Below are positions 8,313 through 17,174 of a stretch of DNA of 64,000 nt, piece by piece. The translations under genes and the position numbers were made by a program. The stretch's first letter is position 1. Each line of letters opens with the position of its first letter. The stretch is from Jiangella sp. DSM 45060 (GTDB lineage: Bacteria > Actinomycetota > Actinomycetes > Jiangellales > Jiangellaceae), in contig NZ_LT629771.1 in the NCBI RefSeq assembly GCF_900105175.1, forward strand, positions 1,798,001 to 1,862,000, in the 5' to 3' direction. Below the pieces are notes generated by a model. The model was given only the letters and a program-made list of their open reading frames with translations. It was not told the DNA's origin and made no database searches.

Positions 8313-9628
8313 TGGACCTGCTCGCCGTCGTCGGCATCCTGCTGTTCGCGGTCGGGCTCGTCGTCTCGATCGCACTGCACGAGATCGGGCATCTCGTGCC
8401 CGCCAAGCTGTTCGGCGTCAAGGTCAGCCAGTACATGATCGGCTTCGGCCGCACGGTGTGGTCGCGCAAGCGGGGCGAGACCGAGTACGGCGTCAAGGCC
8501 ATCCCGCTGGGCGGCTTCGTCCGCATGATCGGCATGTTCCCGCCCGAGCCCGGCGGCGACGGCAACACGCTGCGCCAGTCCAGCACCGGCCTGTTCCAGA
8601 CGATGGCCCGCGACGCCCGCACCGCGTCGCGCGAGGAGATCGGCCCCGGCGACGAGGACCGCGTCTTCTACCGCAAAGCCTGGTGGAAGAAGCTCATCAT
8701 CATGCTCGGCGGCCCGGCCATGAACGTCGTGCTGGCCATCGTGCTGGCCGGCGGCGTGCTGATGACGTTCGGCAACCCCGACAAACCGGTGTTCGCCCCG
8801 GTGGTGAGCGTCGTCAACGAGTGCGTCATCCCGGCGTCTGAGAACCGCACCGAGTGCGCCGGCACCGACCCCGCGGCCCCTGCCGCCGCGGCCGGCCTGC
8901 TGCCCGGCGACCGCGTCCTCGAGATCGAGGGCACGCCCGTCACCACCTGGACCGAGGTCTCCGCCGCCATCCAGGACGCCGGCGCCGGCCCGATGCCCAT
9001 GGTCATCGAGCGTGAGGGTCAGCGCATGGAGCTCGCGCCCGACCTCATCATGGCCGAGCGGCCCGACCCCGACGGCCCCGAGGGCGCCACCGTCGACACC
9101 AGCTTCCTCGGCATCGCCCCGACGCTCGACCACTTCCAGCAGGAGGACGTCGGCGGCACGCTCGCGTGGACCGGCGGCTTCATCAGCAACACCGCCGAGG
9201 CCATGTCGCGCATCCCGCAGCGCATGGTCGACGTCTGGGACGCGGCATTCGGGGGCGGCGAGCGCAACCCCGAGACTCCGGTCAGCATCGTCGGCGCTGG
9301 CCGCATCGGCGGCGAGATCGCGTCGGCCGACGGGCTCACCGCGGCGCAGCGGGTGGCCACCTTCATCATGATGCTGGCCTCGTTCAACATGGCCATCGCC
9401 ATCTTCAACCTGGTGCCGCTGCTGCCGCTGGACGGCGGGCACGCGGCCGGCGCCATCTGGGAGGCCATCAAGCGGGCCTTCGCCAAGGTGTTCCGCCGGC
9501 CCGAGCCGCAGCCGGTCGACGTCGCCAAGGCGCTGCCGCTGGCCTACGGCGTCGCCGTCGTGCTCATCGGCATGAGCGCGCTGCTGATCTACGCCGACCT
9601 CGTCAACCCCGTCCGGCTACTGGGCTAG
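8312..9628 (+). CDS. M50 site-2 intramembrane zinc protease (RseP/Rip1 family)
   Basis: Membrane metalloprotease that cuts anti-sigma factors or signal remnants inside the bilayer, 438 residues. The zinc motif HEIGH is at residues 23-27 in the first helix; the second active-site motif NLVPLLPLDGGH is near the C-terminus. Between them is a PDZ domain (about residues 185-265, GLLPGDRVLEIEGTPV). FRMIG-type loop GGFVRMIGMFPPE is typical. Same position as Rip1 between dxr and ispG in mycobacteria. The extra acidic and polar segment before the second helix is common in actinobacterial members. Substrate unknown from sequence. Confidence 0.95.
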   Translation: MDLLAVVGILLFAVGLVVSIALHEIGHLVPAKLFGVKVSQYMIGFGRTVWSRKRGETEYGVKAIPLGGFVRMIGMFPPEPGGDGNTLRQSSTGLFQTMARDARTASREEIGPGDEDRVFYRKAWWKKLIIMLGGPAMNVVLAIVLAGGVLMTFGNPDKPVFAPVVSVVNECVIPASENRTECAGTDPAAPAAAAGLLPGDRVLEIEGTPVTTWTEVSAAIQDAGAGPMPMVIEREGQRMELAPDLIMAERPDPDGPEGATVDTSFLGIAPTLDHFQQEDVGGTLAWTGGFISNTAEAMSRIPQRMVDVWDAAFGGGERNPETPVSIVGAGRIGGEIASADGLTAAQRVATFIMMLASFNMAIAIFNLVPLLPLDGGHAAGAIWEAIKRAFAKVFRRPEPQPVDVAKALPLAYGVAVVLIGMSALLIYADLVNPVRLLG

Positions 9629-9643
9629 GAGAGAGTGAAACGC

Positions 9644-10795
9644 ATGAACGTCGCCCTGGGGATGCCGCAGCTGCCGCCGCCGGTGCTCGCACCGCGCCGG
9701 CCGTCGCGCAAGATCCGCGTCGGCAAGGTCGAGGTCGGCGGCGACGCACCCGTCAGCGTCCAGTCCATGACGACGACGCCGACGGTCGACATCAACGCGA
9801 CGCTGCAGCAGATCGCCGAGCTGACGGCGGCCGGCTGCGACATCGTCCGCGTCGCCGTGCCCAGCGCCGACGACGCCGACGCGCTGCCGGCCATCGCGAA
9901 GAAGTCGCAGATCCCGGTCATCGCCGACATCCACTTCCAGCCGAAGTACGTGTTCGCCGCCATCGACGCTGGCTGCGCGGCCGTCCGCGTCAACCCGGGC
10001 AACATCAAGAAGTTCGACGACAAGGTCGGCGAGATCGCGAAGGCGGCGAAGGACGCCGGCATCTCCCTGCGCATCGGCGTCAACGCCGGTTCGCTCGACC
10101 CCCGGCTGCTGCAGAAGTACGGCAAGGCCACCCCCGAGGCGCTGGTCGAGTCCGCCGTCTGGGAGGCGTCGCTGTTCGAGGAGCACGACTTCCACGACTT
10201 CAAGATCTCGGTGAAGCACAACGACCCGGTCGTCATGGTCCGGGCGTACGAGCTGCTGGCCGAGCGCGGCGACTGGCCGCTGCACCTCGGGGTGACGGAG
10301 GCCGGCCCGGCGTTCCAGGGCACCATCAAGTCCGCGACGGCGTTCGGCGCGTTGCTGAGCAAGGGCATCGGCGACACCATCCGGGTGTCGCTGTCCGCGC
10401 CGCCGGTCGAGGAGGTGAAGGTCGGCAACCAGATCCTGCAATCACTGAACCTGCGCCCGCGCAAGCTCGAGATCGTGTCCTGCCCGTCCTGCGGCCGCGC
10501 CCAGGTCGACGTCTACACGCTGGCCGACCGCGTCACCGCCGGGCTCGAGGGCATGGAGGTGCCGCTGCGCGTGGCCGTGATGGGCTGCGTCGTGAACGGG
10601 CCGGGGGAGGCGCGCGAGGCCGACCTCGGCGTAGCATCCGGCAACGGCAAGGGCCAGATCTTCGTGAAGGGTGAGGTCGTCAAGACGGTTCCGGAGGCGG
10701 AGATCGTCGAGACGCTGATCGAGGAGGCCCTGCGCATCGCCGAGACGATGGACGCCGGCGACGGCGACGGCGGGCCGGTGGTCACCGTCGCCTGA
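9644..10795 (+). CDS. ispG: 4-hydroxy-3-methylbut-2-enyl-diphosphate synthase
   Basis: Penultimate MEP-pathway enzyme: reduces methylerythritol cyclodiphosphate to HMBPP using a 4Fe-4S cluster. 383 residues, the short bacterial form without the plant insert. TIM-barrel N-terminus begins [19 protein letters not shown]. Cluster ligands are the two cysteines of SCPSCGRA plus the cysteine in [15 protein letters not shown] 9644 is preferred over GTG 9635 since AGGAGAGAG lies at 9627-9635. It follows the protease gene by 15 bases and so belongs to the dxr operon, but lacks the third pathway partner ispH here. Confidence 0.97.
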   Translation: MNVALGMPQLPPPVLAPRRPSRKIRVGKVEVGGDAPVSVQSMTTTPTVDINATLQQIAELTAAGCDIVRVAVPSADDADALPAIAKKSQIPVIADIHFQPKYVFAAIDAGCAAVRVNPGNIKKFDDKVGEIAKAAKDAGISLRIGVNAGSLDPRLLQKYGKATPEALVESAVWEASLFEEHDFHDFKISVKHNDPVVMVRAYELLAERGDWPLHLGVTEAGPAFQGTIKSATAFGALLSKGIGDTIRVSLSAPPVEEVKVGNQILQSLNLRPRKLEIVSCPSCGRAQVDVYTLADRVTAGLEGMEVPLRVAVMGCVVNGPGEAREADLGVASGNGKGQIFVKGEVVKTVPEAEIVETLIEEALRIAETMDAGDGDGGPVVTVA

Positions 10796-10825
10796 CGAAG
10801 GCGGCGACCGGGGGAAGGGGGCGAC

Positions 10826-11671
10826 GTGCTCGGTACGTCGGCAGCGGTGCGGCCGCTGAGCCAGGCCGACCTGGACGACACCGTCGCGCTGCTCGGCCGC
10901 GACCCCTGCGTGGACGTCTTCGTCGGCTCCCGCGTGCACGCGTCCGGCCTGGCGCCGTCGCGGCTGGCCGGCGAGCTGTGGGGCTACTACGAGGAGAACC
11001 GGCTCCGGTCGCTGTGCTATTCGGGCGCGAACCTCGTCCCGGTGGCCGCGTCGGCCCGGGCCGCCCGCACGTTCGCCGACCTCGCCGTCCGCCGCGGCCG
11101 CCGCTGCTCGTCCATCGTCGGGCCGGCCGACGCCGTGCTGTCGATGTGGGACCTCATCCGCCCCGAGTGGGGGCCGGCCCGCGAGGTGCGCTCCTGCCAG
11201 CCGGTCATGGCCATCGACACCGCGCCCGCGGTGCCGGCCGACCCGCTGGTGCGCGCCGTCCGGCCGGACGAGGTCGACGTGCTGCTGCCCGCGGCGGTCG
11301 CGATGTTCACCGAGGAGGTCGGCGTCTCGCCCACCGGCACCGACGGCGGCGCGTACTACAAGGCGCGGCTCGCCGAGCTGGTCCGGGCCGGCCGCGCGTT
11401 CGCCCGGTTCGAGGACGGCGAGATCGTGTTCAAGGCCGAGATCGGCGCCGTCACCCCGCACGCCTGCCAGGTGCAGGGCGTCTGGGTGCGTCCGGACCGG
11501 CGGGGCGAGCGGTTGTCGGTCGGCGGCATGGCGGCGGTCGTCGAGCACGCGCTGCGCGCGATCGCGCCGGCCGTCACGCTCTACGTCAACGACTTCAACG
11601 TCGCGGCCCGGGGCGCGTACCGCCGGGTCGGCTTCACCGAGGTCGGTCGTTTCGCCACCATCATGTTCTGA
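10826..11671 (+). CDS. GNAT-family acetyltransferase (DUF4081 type)
   Basis: Predicted N-acetyltransferase of 281 residues with two halves: an N-terminal domain of the DUF4081 kind (DVFVGSRVHASGLAPSRLAGELWGY split around residues 30-55) and a C-terminal GNAT fold with VQGVWVRPDRRG as the acetyl-CoA loop and NDFNVAARGAYRRVGF as the final helix. GTG start has a GGGGGAAGGGGG purine run just upstream. The same gene follows ispG in mycobacteria, so it is a conserved neighbour rather than an insertion. Substrate is not known. Confidence 0.88.
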   Translation: MLGTSAAVRPLSQADLDDTVALLGRDPCVDVFVGSRVHASGLAPSRLAGELWGYYEENRLRSLCYSGANLVPVAASARAARTFADLAVRRGRRCSSIVGPADAVLSMWDLIRPEWGPAREVRSCQPVMAIDTAPAVPADPLVRAVRPDEVDVLLPAAVAMFTEEVGVSPTGTDGGAYYKARLAELVRAGRAFARFEDGEIVFKAEIGAVTPHACQVQGVWVRPDRRGERLSVGGMAAVVEHALRAIAPAVTLYVNDFNVAARGAYRRVGFTEVGRFATIMF

Positions 11672-11692
11672 CCGCGGGCACACTGGACCGCG

Positions 11693-12898
11693 ATGAACCG
11701 CCGCCTCGCCGCCATCGCCGCTGCCGCCGGCCTGCTCGTCGTCGCCGGATGCGGGGGTGACGGCGATCCCGGCGCGGCCCCGCCCAGTACCCCGGCCGAC
11801 ACCACGACGTCGCCGTCGGAGCGGCCGAGCCCCACCCCGACGCCCGATCCGAGGACGTTCACGCTGGTCGCGACCGGTGACGTGCTGCTGCACGAGCGGC
11901 TGTGGACCCAGGCGCGCAACGACGCCGGGCCGGGCGAGGAGATGGACTTCGCGCCGCAGCTGGCGAACATCGCGCCGATCGTCCAGGGCGCCGGCCTCGC
12001 CGTCTGCCACCTGGAGACGCCGCTGGCGCCGGCCGGCGGTCCGTACGAGGGCTACCCGACCTTCTCCGGCCCGCCGCAGATCGTCACGGCGCTGGCCGAG
12101 ACCGGCTACGACGCCTGCACCACCGCGTCGAACCACACCTACGACCAGGGCGCGGGCGGGGTCGACCGCACCCTCGACGCGCTCGACGCTGCCGGGCTGG
12201 CGCACGCCGGGTCGGCCCGCACGCCGGAGGAGTCGCAGACCATCACGCACGTCGAGGTCGCCACCGCCGGCGACCCCGTCGACGTCGCGCTGCTCTCGTA
12301 CACGTTCGGCTTCAACGGCATCCCGGCGCCGGACGGCGAGACGTGGCGCGGCAACGAGATCGAGCCCGGCCGCATCCTCGCCGACGCCGCCACCGCGCGG
12401 GCCGAGGGCGCCGACGTCGTCGTCACCGCGCTGCACTGGGGCGACGAGTACGTCCACGAGCCGAACGCCCTGCAGAGCGAGCTGGCGCCGCAGCTGATCG
12501 CGTCGCCCGACATCGACCTCCTGCTCGGCCACCACGCGCACGTCGTGCAGCCGATCGAGAACGTCGGCGGCGAGTGGGTCGTCTACGGCATGGGCAACCT
12601 GATGGCCAACCACGCCGAGCCCGAGGGGCCGAAGGCGGAGGGGTTGCTGACCCGGTTCACGTTCACCGAGTCCGCGGGCGGCGCGGGGACGTTCACCGTC
12701 ACGGGGGCCGAATACCTGCCCCTCTACCAGACCTACCAGCCGCCGGTCGAGGTGCTCGACGTGCCCGCGGCGCTGGCCAGCGGCGACACCGGCACCGCGT
12801 CGGCGGCCCGGCTGCGGCAGGCGCGCGACCGGACCACCGAGATCGTGCTGAGCAAGGGCGGAGCGGCCGCCGGGCTCACCCTGCTGAATCCGTCGTGA
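11693..12898 (+). CDS. CapA-family lipoprotein, predicted metallophosphatase fold
   Basis: Lipoprotein of 401 residues. The signal peptide ends in a lipobox LVVAGC with the lipidated cysteine at residue 20, followed by a Pro/Ser/Thr-rich tether to about residue 55. The body is PGA_cap (CapA/YwtB): [30 protein letters not shown] and [10 protein letters not shown] are the conserved metal-site-like motifs. The family is linked to poly-gamma-glutamate or other envelope polymer work; no capB or capC is visible here, so a generic envelope hydrolase role is more likely. It sits 21 bases after the GNAT gene. Confidence 0.88.
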   Translation: MNRRLAAIAAAAGLLVVAGCGGDGDPGAAPPSTPADTTTSPSERPSPTPTPDPRTFTLVATGDVLLHERLWTQARNDAGPGEEMDFAPQLANIAPIVQGAGLAVCHLETPLAPAGGPYEGYPTFSGPPQIVTALAETGYDACTTASNHTYDQGAGGVDRTLDALDAAGLAHAGSARTPEESQTITHVEVATAGDPVDVALLSYTFGFNGIPAPDGETWRGNEIEPGRILADAATARAEGADVVVTALHWGDEYVHEPNALQSELAPQLIASPDIDLLLGHHAHVVQPIENVGGEWVVYGMGNLMANHAEPEGPKAEGLLTRFTFTESAGGAGTFTVTGAEYLPLYQTYQPPVEVLDVPAALASGDTGTASAARLRQARDRTTEIVLSKGGAAAGLTLLNPS

Positions 12899-12906
12899 CC
12901 GGCCGG

Positions 12907-12912
12907 TATCCT
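12907..12912 (+). promoter_or_regulatory. Predicted -10 box of proS
   Basis: TATCCT lies about 45 bases before the proS start and just after the capA stop, giving a short 5' leader. No good TTGACA-like -35 is evident 16-18 bases upstream. Confidence 0.45.
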
Positions 12913-12956
12913 CGTCCTTCGTTGCCCGACCCGTCAGTGGAAGCCTGGAGAGTCCC

Positions 12957-14717
12957 GTGATCCTGCGCATGTCGACGTTGTTCCTGCGAACCCTGCGCGA
13001 CGATCCGGCCGACGCCGAGGTGCCGAGCCACAAGCTGCTGGTCCGCGCGGGCTACGTCCGCCGCGCCGCGCCGGGCATCTACTCGTGGCTGCCGCTGGGG
13101 TACATGGTGCTGCGCAACATCGAGGGCATCGTGCGCGAGGAGATGAACGCCATCGGCGCGCAGGAGGTGCACTTCCCCGCGCTGCTGCCGCGCGAGCCGT
13201 ACGAGGCGACGAACCGGTGGGAGGAGTACGGCGACAACCTCTTCCGGGTGAAGGACCGCAAGGGCGGCGACTACCTGCTCGGTCCCACGCACGAAGAGAT
13301 GTTCACGCTGCTGGTGAAGGACCTGTACTCGTCGTACAAGGACCTCCCGCTGGCGCTGTACCAGATCCAGACCAAGTACCGCGACGAGGCGCGGCCGCGC
13401 GCGGGCATCCTGCGCGGCCGTGAGTTCGTCATGAAGGACTCCTACACGTTCGACGTCTCCGACGAGGCGTTCATGACGTCCTACCTGGCGCACCGGGCCG
13501 CCTACATCAAGATCTTCGACCGCCTCGGCCTCGACTACGTCATCGTCAAGGCGACGTCCGGCGCCATGGGCGGCTCGGCCAGCGAGGAGTTCCTGGCCAC
13601 GGCCGAGAACGGCGAGGACACCTACGTCCGCTCGGCCGGCGGCTACGCGGCCAACGTCGAGGCCGTCACCACGCCCGTGCCCGACCCGCTGCCCTACGAC
13701 GACGTGCCCGCGGCACACGCCGAGGACACCCCCGACACCCCCACCATCGAGACGCTGGTCGCACACCTGAACGAGCGGTTCCCGCGCGCCGACCGGCCCT
13801 GGCAGGCGTCCGACACGCTGAAGAACGTGCTGGTCGTGGTGCACCACCCCGACGGCACCCGCGAGCCGCTCGCCGTCGGTGTCCCCGGCGACCGCGAGGT
13901 CGACGAGAAGCGGCTGCAGGCGCAGCTCGAGCCGGCCGAGCTCGAGCCGTTCACCGAGGCCGACTTCGCCGCGCACCCGGCGCTGGCGCGCGGGTACATC
14001 GGGCCGGGCGTGCTGGGGGAGAAGAACGCCTCCGGCATCCGCTACCTCGTCGACCCCCGCGTCGTCGAGGGCACCCGCTGGGTCACCGGCGCCGACACGC
14101 CGGGCCAGCACGTCATCGACCTCGTCGCCGGGCGCGACTTCACCCCCGACGGCACCATCGAGGCGGCCGAGGTGCGCGCCGGCGACCCCGCGCCCGACGG
14201 CTCCGGCCCGCTCGAGACCGCCCGCGGCATCGAGATGGGGCACATCTTCCAGCTCGGCCGCAAGTACTCCGAGGCGCTCGGCCTGCAGGTGCTCGACGAG
14301 AACGGCAAGCTCGTCACGGTCACCATGGGCTCCTACGGCGTGGGCGTGTCGCGTGCGGTCGCCGCCATCGTCGAGAACTCGCACGACGACGCCGGCATCA
14401 TCTGGCCGCGCGAGGTGGCGCCGGCCGACGTCCACCTGATCGCGACGGGCAAGGACGACGCGGTCTTCTCGGCGGCGTCGTCGCTGGCCGCTGACCTGGA
14501 CGCGGCGGGCGTGCGGGTGCTCTACGACGACCGGCGCGGGGTGAGCCCGGGCGTGAAGTTCAAGGACTCCGAGCTGATCGGCGTGCCGACGATCGTCGTG
14601 GTGGGCCGCGGCCTGGCCGACGGCGTCGTCGAGGTCAAGGACCGCGCCACCGGCGAGCGCCAGGACGTCCCCCTCGCCGCGGCCGTCGACCGGCTGCGGG
14701 AGATCGTCGCAGAATAG
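12957..14717 (+). CDS. proS: Prolyl-tRNA synthetase, bacterial type
   Basis: Charges tRNA-Pro; cytoplasmic class II synthetase of 586 residues. The catalytic core has [18 protein letters not shown] (motif 1 region) and [22 protein letters not shown] (motif 2, here split by function). A YbaK-like editing insertion occupies about residues 225-400, which marks the bacterial-type enzyme; then motif 3 [13 protein letters not shown] and the anticodon domain. GTG 12957 has GGAG six bases upstream; the in-frame ATG at 12969 would be too far from it. The AraC gene begins five bases after the stop. Confidence 0.97.
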   Translation: MILRMSTLFLRTLRDDPADAEVPSHKLLVRAGYVRRAAPGIYSWLPLGYMVLRNIEGIVREEMNAIGAQEVHFPALLPREPYEATNRWEEYGDNLFRVKDRKGGDYLLGPTHEEMFTLLVKDLYSSYKDLPLALYQIQTKYRDEARPRAGILRGREFVMKDSYTFDVSDEAFMTSYLAHRAAYIKIFDRLGLDYVIVKATSGAMGGSASEEFLATAENGEDTYVRSAGGYAANVEAVTTPVPDPLPYDDVPAAHAEDTPDTPTIETLVAHLNERFPRADRPWQASDTLKNVLVVVHHPDGTREPLAVGVPGDREVDEKRLQAQLEPAELEPFTEADFAAHPALARGYIGPGVLGEKNASGIRYLVDPRVVEGTRWVTGADTPGQHVIDLVAGRDFTPDGTIEAAEVRAGDPAPDGSGPLETARGIEMGHIFQLGRKYSEALGLQVLDENGKLVTVTMGSYGVGVSRAVAAIVENSHDDAGIIWPREVAPADVHLIATGKDDAVFSAASSLAADLDAAGVRVLYDDRRGVSPGVKFKDSELIGVPTIVVVGRGLADGVVEVKDRATGERQDVPLAAAVDRLREIVAE

Positions 14718-14721
14718 GGGC

Positions 14722-15546
14722 ATGGACCTCTACCCGGCCGGCGCGGCGCACGCGGCGCTGGCCGGGGACGTCCTCGGGTACCGCGGGTACGTCGAGCACT
14801 CGGCCACGGTCGTGCGGCGGCGCGAGCTGCCCGGCCCGCGGGTCCCGGTCATCATCAGCTTCGGCGACCTGCTGTCGGTGCGGTCGCCGGGCGTCAGCGG
14901 CGACCTGACCTCGTTCGTCGCCGGCTTCCACGACACCTACGCCGTCACCGAGTTCGTCGGCGCCCAGTGCGGGCTGCAGATCGACCTCACGCCGCTGGGC
15001 GCGCACCGCCTGCTCGGCCTGGCCGGCTCCGACCTGCGTGACGGCGCGGTGCGCCTCGGCGACGTGTTCGGCCGCCCCGGCGACGCGTTCGTCGAGCGGC
15101 TGGCGGCGGCGCCTGACTGGCCCGCCCGGTTCGCGCTGGCCGATGCGTTCCTGCTGCGCCGGTCGGCGGTCGCGCGCGAGGTGGATGCCGAGGTGGGGTG
15201 GGTGTGGGAGCGGCTCGCGGACGCGGACGGGCGGGTGCGCATCGCCACGCTGGCCGCGGAGGTCGGGTGGAGCCGGCGGCACCTGGCCGCGCGGTTCCGG
15301 CGGCAGGCCGGGCTCGGCCCCAAGGAGGCGGCGCGGGTGCTGCGGTTCTCGCGTGCGGTGCGACGGCTGGACGCGGCGGGCGCTGCTGCGGCGGGTGCTG
15401 CTGCGGCGCTCTCGCTCAGTGATCTCGCCGCCGACACCGGGTACGCCGACCACAGTCACCTCGTCCGCGAGTTCCACGCGCTGGCCGGCTGCACCCCGTC
15501 GCAGCTGGCGGCCGAGCGGCGTGGCGCGGCGGTCCCGGTCCCGTAG
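14722..15546 (+). CDS. AraC-family transcriptional regulator
   Basis: Regulator of 274 residues. The N-terminal ligand or sensor region (1-160) has no motif I recognise beyond a cupin-like strand pattern (HSATVVRRRELPGPRVPVI). The C-terminal two-helix DNA-binding domain spans about 175-260: first HTH IATLAAEVGWSRRHLAARFR, second LSDLAADTGYADHSHLVREF, ending with the family GCTPSQL. An Ala/Gly run (AAGAAAAGAAAA-like, residues 226-238) separates the two motifs and is longer than usual, probably from trinucleotide slippage. Target genes are unknown; it directly follows proS on the same strand. Confidence 0.88.
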   Translation: MDLYPAGAAHAALAGDVLGYRGYVEHSATVVRRRELPGPRVPVIISFGDLLSVRSPGVSGDLTSFVAGFHDTYAVTEFVGAQCGLQIDLTPLGAHRLLGLAGSDLRDGAVRLGDVFGRPGDAFVERLAAAPDWPARFALADAFLLRRSAVAREVDAEVGWVWERLADADGRVRIATLAAEVGWSRRHLAARFRRQAGLGPKEAARVLRFSRAVRRLDAAGAAAAGAAAALSLSDLAADTGYADHSHLVREFHALAGCTPSQLAAERRGAAVPVP

Positions 15547-15616
15547 GGGGTTGCGGCGAGGAAGGCCGATCGAGGGCGGCCGGGTGGGTCTTGTCGGCTG
15601 CCGCACATGGGCCGGC

Positions 15617-15907
15617 GCTGTGCGGGGTCGGCGGCGGCGCGGCGAACGTTGTCGGTGCCCGCCCGTAGGGTGGGCCCCACCCGGGCCGGGCGGGGTCTGC
15701 CTACCACGACGCGCGCCGCGGCAATCCGGCGCCGGCCTCTGGGGTCCGGCGCACGCGCAACCGGCCCGGAGGGGGCTCGGTGCCGGGCTGTGCGGGGTCG
15801 GCGGCGGCGCGGCGAACGTTGTCGGTGCCCGCCCGTAGGGTGGGCCCCACCCGGGCCGGGAGGGGTCGACCTACCACGACGCGCGCCGCGGCAAACCGGC
15901 GCCGGCC
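15617..15907. repeat. Two copies of a ~121-bp dispersed repeat, 170 bp apart
   Basis: Copy A 15617-15737 and copy B 15787-15907 differ at only a few positions. Each starts GCTGTGCGGGGTCGG, contains GTTGTCGGTGCCCGCCC, the palindromic GGGTGGGCCCCACCC and ACCTACCACGACGCG. The core of about 60 bp also occurs at the insertion-sequence site (4716-4732 joined to 6163-6205). Period 170 and lack of codon structure argue against coding. The internal GTAGG...CCTAC hairpin suggests a REP-like or MITE-like unit. Confidence 0.85.
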
Positions 15908-16012
15908 CCGAGGCCCGGCGCACGCGCATCCGCCCCGCAGTGGGCAGCCGGCGCCGGCCCCGAGGCCCGGCGCACGCCCATCCGCCCCGCAGTGGGCAGC
16001 CGGCGCATGCGG
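15896..16012. repeat. 52-bp direct repeat, two full units plus a partial third
   Basis: Units start CCGGCGCCGGCCCCGAGG at 15896 and 15948, with a third beginning CCGGCGC at 16000 that breaks off. Both full units end in CCCCGCAGTGGGCAG. It continues directly from the second copy of the larger dispersed repeat. Non-coding. Confidence 0.85.
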
Positions 16013-16063
16013 CGGGCTGTCCACGCCGGGCCGGCGCGTATCGCCGCACGCCTGGACGTCCCG

Positions 16064-16069
16064 TATGAT
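16064..16069 (+). promoter_or_regulatory. Predicted -10 box of the EamA leader
   Basis: TATGAT is the best -10 hexamer in this part of the window. It ends seven bases before an ATG at 16077, so the transcript would start at or one base before that codon. A -35 match is weak. Confidence 0.6.
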
Positions 16070-16076
16070 CCCGGTC

Positions 16077-16118
16077 ATGCATCGGACGCACCCGATCACC
16101 CCGCCCCCCGCTCTCTAG
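16077..16118 (+). CDS. Candidate 13-residue leader peptide of the EamA gene
   Basis: ATG 16077 to TAG 16116-16118 encodes M-H-R-T-H-P-I-T-P-P-P-A-L. It has no ribosome binding site but begins where the transcript should start, so it would be read as a leaderless message. It holds two histidines, two threonines and a Pro-Pro-Pro run, a known ribosome-slowing sequence. Its stop codon lies at the loop edge of the first of three overlapping RNA hairpins. Which amino acid or condition it senses cannot be read off; existence is inferred from layout only. Confidence 0.5.
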   Translation: MHRTHPITPPPAL

Positions 16119-16139
16119 CGGGGCGCGTTCCAGCGCGCC
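16106..16139 (+). promoter_or_regulatory. Competing leader hairpins (1:2 and 2:3)
   Basis: Hairpin 1:2 pairs CCCCGC (16106-16111) with GCGGGG (16118-16123), loop TCTCTA. Hairpin 2:3 pairs GGCGCG (16122-16127) with CGCGCC (16134-16139), loop TTCCAG. They share two bases, and the second shares three with the terminator arm, so they cannot coexist fully. This is the arrangement of ribosome-controlled attenuators. Confidence 0.5.
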
Positions 16140-16170
16140 GGCTGCCCCTCTGACGGGCGGCCGGCTTCTT
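16137..16170 (+). terminator. Candidate attenuator terminator upstream of EamA
   Basis: GCCGGCTGCCC (16137-16147) pairs with GGGCGGCCGGC (16155-16165) across a CTCTGAC loop, with a T-G wobble in the middle; TTCTT follows immediately. It lies 63 bases before the EamA start, between the leader peptide and the structural gene, so it would stop transcription unless prevented. Confidence 0.6.
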
Positions 16171-16232
16171 CGCGCATTCCTGCGTGTCCCGCTCCCGCGC
16201 GCCGTCTTCCCTCTCGTCGCAGGAGCTGATTC

Positions 16233-17144
16233 GTGGAACACACCCGTACTCTCAACCCGACCTCAGCGCGCGCCGACCTGCTCTCGGTCATGGGCGCCGG
16301 GGTCCTCTGGGGCACCGGCGGCCTGACCGGCGCGCTGCTCATCGACCGCACCGGCCTCGGCGTGCTCGCCGTCGCCGCGTTCCGGTTGCTGGTGGGCGGC
16401 GGGCTGGTCGTGCTGTGGCTGCTGGCCAGCGGCCGCCTGCACCGGCTGCGGACGTCCGCCCGGGGCGTGCGCCGGCTGGTGCTGCTCGGCGCGCTGGCCG
16501 CGCTGTACCAGAGCTGCTACTTCGCGGCCGTCCAGCTGACCTCCGTCAGCCTGGCCACCCTGGTGACCTTGGGCGCGTCGCCCATCCTCGTCGTCGCGGC
16601 CGAGAGCGTGGTCGGGCGGCGGCGGCCGGACGGCCGCATCGCGGCGGCCATCGCGACGGCGCTCGCCGGGCTGGCGCTGCTGGTCGGCACCCCGGCGGCC
16701 GGCGACCCGGCGGCGGTGCTGGCCGGGACGGCGTGCGCGCTGGCTTCGGCGTCCGGGTTCGCCGCCATCACGATGCTCGGCGCCCGCCCGGTCGACGACC
16801 TCGGGGCGCTGCCGACGGCGGGGCTGTCGTTCTCCGCGGGCGGGCTGCTGCTGCTCCCGCTGGCGGCGGCGGGCGGCGGCCTGACGATGGACCTGGACGT
16901 CGCGACGCTCGGCCTGCTGGTGTACCTGGGGCTGGCCCCGACGGCGCTGGCCTACGGGCTGTACTTCACCGGCCTGCGCACCGTCGCGACCGGCTCGGCG
17001 GCGCTGTTCTCGCTGCTCGAGCCGCTGACGGCGGCCGCGCTGGGCGCCGTCGTGCTGGACGAGCGGCTCGGGGCGGCCGGGCTGACCGGCGCCGTGCTGA
17101 TCGGGACGGCGGTGTTGATGACGGCGACGGGCCGCCGCCGCTAG
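16233..17144 (+). CDS. EamA/DMT-family transporter (RhtA-like exporter)
   Basis: Inner-membrane drug/metabolite transporter of 303 residues with ten predicted helices in two EamA repeats (about 18-145 and 155-295). GVLWGTGGLTGALL opens the first; GLRTVATGSAALFSLLEPLTAA closes the second and is typical of EamA metabolite exporters. GTG 16233 has AGGAG about nine bases upstream. The gene lies behind a putative attenuator with a short peptide, which suggests that its expression depends on an amino acid or on translation state. Amino-acid export is the usual guess for this subfamily; substrate unproven. Confidence 0.88.
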   Translation: MEHTRTLNPTSARADLLSVMGAGVLWGTGGLTGALLIDRTGLGVLAVAAFRLLVGGGLVVLWLLASGRLHRLRTSARGVRRLVLLGALAALYQSCYFAAVQLTSVSLATLVTLGASPILVVAAESVVGRRRPDGRIAAAIATALAGLALLVGTPAAGDPAAVLAGTACALASASGFAAITMLGARPVDDLGALPTAGLSFSAGGLLLLPLAAAGGGLTMDLDVATLGLLVYLGLAPTALAYGLYFTGLRTVATGSAALFSLLEPLTAAALGAVVLDERLGAAGLTGAVLIGTAVLMTATGRRR

Positions 17145-17174
17145 CGTGGAGGCAGCCGACCCGGGAGCAGAGGC

